Source: HGM12587 sp945786935 | GTDB lineage: Bacteria; Bacillota; Clostridia; Lachnospirales; Lachnospiraceae | Length of the DNA: 9,398 nucleotides | Direction: 5' to 3' | Assembly: GCA_945786935.1 (NCBI GenBank) | Contig: CALZFY010000083.1 | Location: 1 to 9,398 of the forward strand | Made by a program: the position numbers and the translations under genes | Shown here: piece after piece, positions 7,250-9,398 of the stretch | Layout of the letters: each line of letters begins with the position of its first letter | Numbering within the stretch: position 1 is the stretch's first letter | The notes under the pieces: model-generated | Database searches by the model: none | What the model was told of the DNA's origin: nothing | The model's input: the letters and a program-made list of their open reading frames with translations, nothing else

Positions 7250-9391
7250 TCAAACTCGTCTTCTATCTTTTCCTGTTCGTCTATAATATTCATCCTTATC
7301 TGCATACATCAACTTATCAGCCATTGCCTTAATTTCTTCAAAATTAAGTTCTATATGTTCTGAACAAACAACTACTCCCTTAGACACACTAAGTTCAGAA
7401 ATAAGATTTCCCTGGAAGTTTTCAGTTAAATAATCAAATGTCTTAACTGCATCCTGTGCTTCTTCTCTCGTTCCTCTCAGTAATGCAACAAACTCATCGC
7501 CACCTACACGATACGTCCTTCCAAGACCTGAGAATGCATTATCCATACACTTCGAAGCGCCAATAATTAACTCATCCCCTGCTTCATGACCAATATTATC
7601 ATTAGCTGCTTTTAAACCGTTCAAATCCATCATAATAAGAACGTATTCTATTAAGTTATTATTTTTCTTGATTATTTCACAGTCAACTTCAAACCCTCGT
7701 CTATTATATAAGCCTGTAAGCTCGTCCTTTATAGATGCTTCATATCTTCTGTTGTATGCATCCTTTGCCTTCTTCTCTCTCATACTAATAATAACAAATG
7801 AAGTTGCCATTATTAATACGCCTGCAATAAAGATTAAAACAATTGGAAGTATAATTTTATTTACATCCAATTTAACAGGATTATTATCTCTTATTACTAT
7901 ATACCAATCAAATCCTTCGAGATACTTGGTCATATAACAGCCATTCTCCGATAACTGATAATAAAAATCATCATCTGATATATTGCCAAAATATGAATTA
8001 TCCAAGTAGCCTGTTTCTATAGAACTTACATCCGTATCAACCTGTATAAGTCCATCATGATTAACTAAATATACTTTGATATTGTATTCTTCCTCGAACC
8101 TGGCAAGTATGTCTACAAGGTCATTCATATCAACTCCGACACCACATGCTCCCAAAATGTCTCCATTCGTGTCAATAATACCGTAATTAATAAACACCGA
8201 AAGACTCCCGTTATTATCTTCATCAGTATCAACATTAACTGTATATCTTTTCCCTGAATCCAAGTAATCCTTATACCATATATCATGGCTGTCATTTTCA
8301 ACATCAAGATACCTACTTATTCCATTATATGTATAATATGCTCTTGTTTTATCCGAAACAACAAATACCATTTTATAATCAAATTCATTACCAATGGATA
8401 CCAGACGATTAGTTATATCGTCTTTGACACTCTCCGCCTCTTCTCTGGTTTTCCCCTCTATGTAGGTTCTTATATCAATATCACTGCTAATCGTCTGAGA
8501 AACAGTAATTGGCTTAATAAATTCATTCTCAATCTTTGCTGAAACCATCTGCGCAATTGTTCTGCTCTGTATTTCAGAGTTTTCCTTAGTTACCTGCTGA
8601 ATCACATTCACACATGCTATGATGGAAACACTCATGCTAAGTAGCATTATGATAAACATAATAACAGCATCAAATCTGCTGTCATTAATCATATTCGTAT
8701 GTTCATCCCCATTATGAGACCAATCATACATATATGCAGCAAACATTACGAATGAACCTATTCCCAGTCCTAAATTGGTTATAGAAAATCCATAAATAAA
8801 GGACTGTACAACTGTTGCAATTATTGGAATAAACGAAAACAGCATCATTGAAATGAAGCTTCGTTTTTCCAAATACTTTCTATACTTAATCGCCATACCT
8901 GCTCCTATAAATATGACGACAAGTGATATTAGTGTATATACATACCAGGAATTATTCCTGTGATAATAATTTGCCTCATCGAAATAATACATCCATGGAT
9001 AAAACAAATTAACCACAACAATGAAAATATTAATGCACGAAAAGATATTGGCAATTTTAACACTATTGCCACTTACTTCAGCACCTTTTTCAACAAAAAC
9101 AGAACTAACATACCTAACATAGGTATTTGCCATTGCTATGTTCATAGCAAATACCATAAGATTAGCAATTCTAGTTACTAAAATATTAAAAGGACCAAGG
9201 TTACCTCTAAAAATATATGCCAAAGTCTCTCCAAAAAACAGAACTGTAGCAATAAGAAATAATCGAACGAACATCCTCATACTCTTCTGTTTTGGATTAT
9301 TTGCTTTAATTGAAACAAACATTATTAGACAGAACAAACAAAAGAACATATCCATTGTTGCCTGTGCAATTTCAAGACTTGTAATATTCAT
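7250..9391 (-). CDS. Transmembrane diguanylate cyclase with 7TM region, Cache sensor and GGDEF domain
   Basis: A 713-residue signalling protein that probably makes c-di-GMP from two GTP. Seven hydrophobic helices fill residues about 8-222, an eighth lies at 240-263, an extracellular double-Cache-like sensor spans about 265-510, a ninth helix 512-536 returns to the cytoplasm, and the GGDEF domain occupies about 550-710. The domain has DELTGLYNRRGFE (556-568), MMDLNGLKAANDNIGHEAGD (587-606, with D589 as a metal ligand) and an intact GGDEF at 630-634, so activity is expected. The position of the inhibitory RxxD site reads SGLG (621-624), so the usual product inhibition is probably absent. In the Cache region the WY pair (372-373) is present but the Arg normally two residues before W in amino-acid-binding Cache domains is Asp. 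The ATG at 9391 is preceded directly by an in-frame TAG; its ribosome binding site would lie beyond the window. It is visibly more AT-rich than the following genes. Confidence 0.93.
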   Translation of the reverse strand: MNITSLEIAQATMDMFFCLFCLIMFVSIKANNPKQKSMRMFVRLFLIATVLFFGETLAYIFRGNLGPFNILVTRIANLMVFAMNIAMANTYVRYVSSVFVEKGAEVSGNSVKIANIFSCINIFIVVVNLFYPWMYYFDEANYYHRNNSWYVYTLISLVVIFIGAGMAIKYRKYLEKRSFISMMLFSFIPIIATVVQSFIYGFSITNLGLGIGSFVMFAAYMYDWSHNGDEHTNMINDSRFDAVIMFIIMLLSMSVSIIACVNVIQQVTKENSEIQSRTIAQMVSAKIENEFIKPITVSQTISSDIDIRTYIEGKTREEAESVKDDITNRLVSIGNEFDYKMVFVVSDKTRAYYTYNGISRYLDVENDSHDIWYKDYLDSGKRYTVNVDTDEDNNGSLSVFINYGIIDTNGDILGACGVGVDMNDLVDILARFEEEYNIKVYLVNHDGLIQVDTDVSSIETGYLDNSYFGNISDDDFYYQLSENGCYMTKYLEGFDWYIVIRDNNPVKLDVNKIILPIVLIFIAGVLIMATSFVIISMREKKAKDAYNRRYEASIKDELTGLYNRRGFEVDCEIIKKNNNLIEYVLIMMDLNGLKAANDNIGHEAGDELIIGASKCMDNAFSGLGRTYRVGGDEFVALLRGTREEAQDAVKTFDYLTENFQGNLISELSVSKGVVVCSEHIELNFEEIKAMADKLMYADKDEYYRRTGKDRRRV

Positions 9392-9398
9392 CTATTTT

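Overview
The window carries seven genes, all on the minus strand, so transcription runs from base 9398 towards base 1. The predicted proteins, strong AGGAGG-type ribosome binding sites, GTG starts and low-to-moderate GC content suggest a Gram-positive Clostridia relative, perhaps Lachnospiraceae. That placement is an inference from style, not from a marker gene. There are no tRNAs, rRNAs, insertion sequences, CRISPR arrays or prophage genes.

In transcription order: (1) 9391-7250, a nine-helix membrane protein with an extracellular Cache sensor and a cytoplasmic GGDEF domain, probably a diguanylate cyclase making c-di-GMP; (2) after an intergenic gap of 156 bases, 7093-6398, a soluble VTC / triphosphate-tunnel protein of the polyphosphate-polymerase type; (3) 6384-5707, a DUF4956 membrane protein; (4) 5653/5655-4171, a membrane-anchored CotH-type protein kinase homologue; (5) 4158-1975, a membrane-anchored protein with a glycoside-hydrolase TIM barrel and a C-terminal CBM9-like domain; (6) 1942-833, a membrane-anchored HEAT-repeat protein; (7) 836-1, the N-terminal part of a processive-type family 2 glycosyltransferase, cut by the window edge. 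Genes 2 to 7 are separated by at most about 51 bases, and genes 6 and 7 overlap by four bases (ATGA), so they look like one operon.

Together they resemble a machine that makes, and probably modifies, a cell-surface or secreted polysaccharide. The GT2 protein would polymerise the chain, the HEAT protein may scaffold it, the barrel/CBM protein would act on the chain outside the membrane, and c-di-GMP from gene 1 could switch it on. The unusual part is the VTC + DUF4956 + CotH trio. A phosphate-polymer or triphosphate enzyme, a membrane protein of unknown role and a secreted kinase-fold protein sit inside a polysaccharide operon. I know of these three families occurring together but not of an established biochemical role for the set, so this is the best candidate for an undescribed system here. 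The assigned roles are inference from domain content; the domain calls themselves are readable in the sequence.
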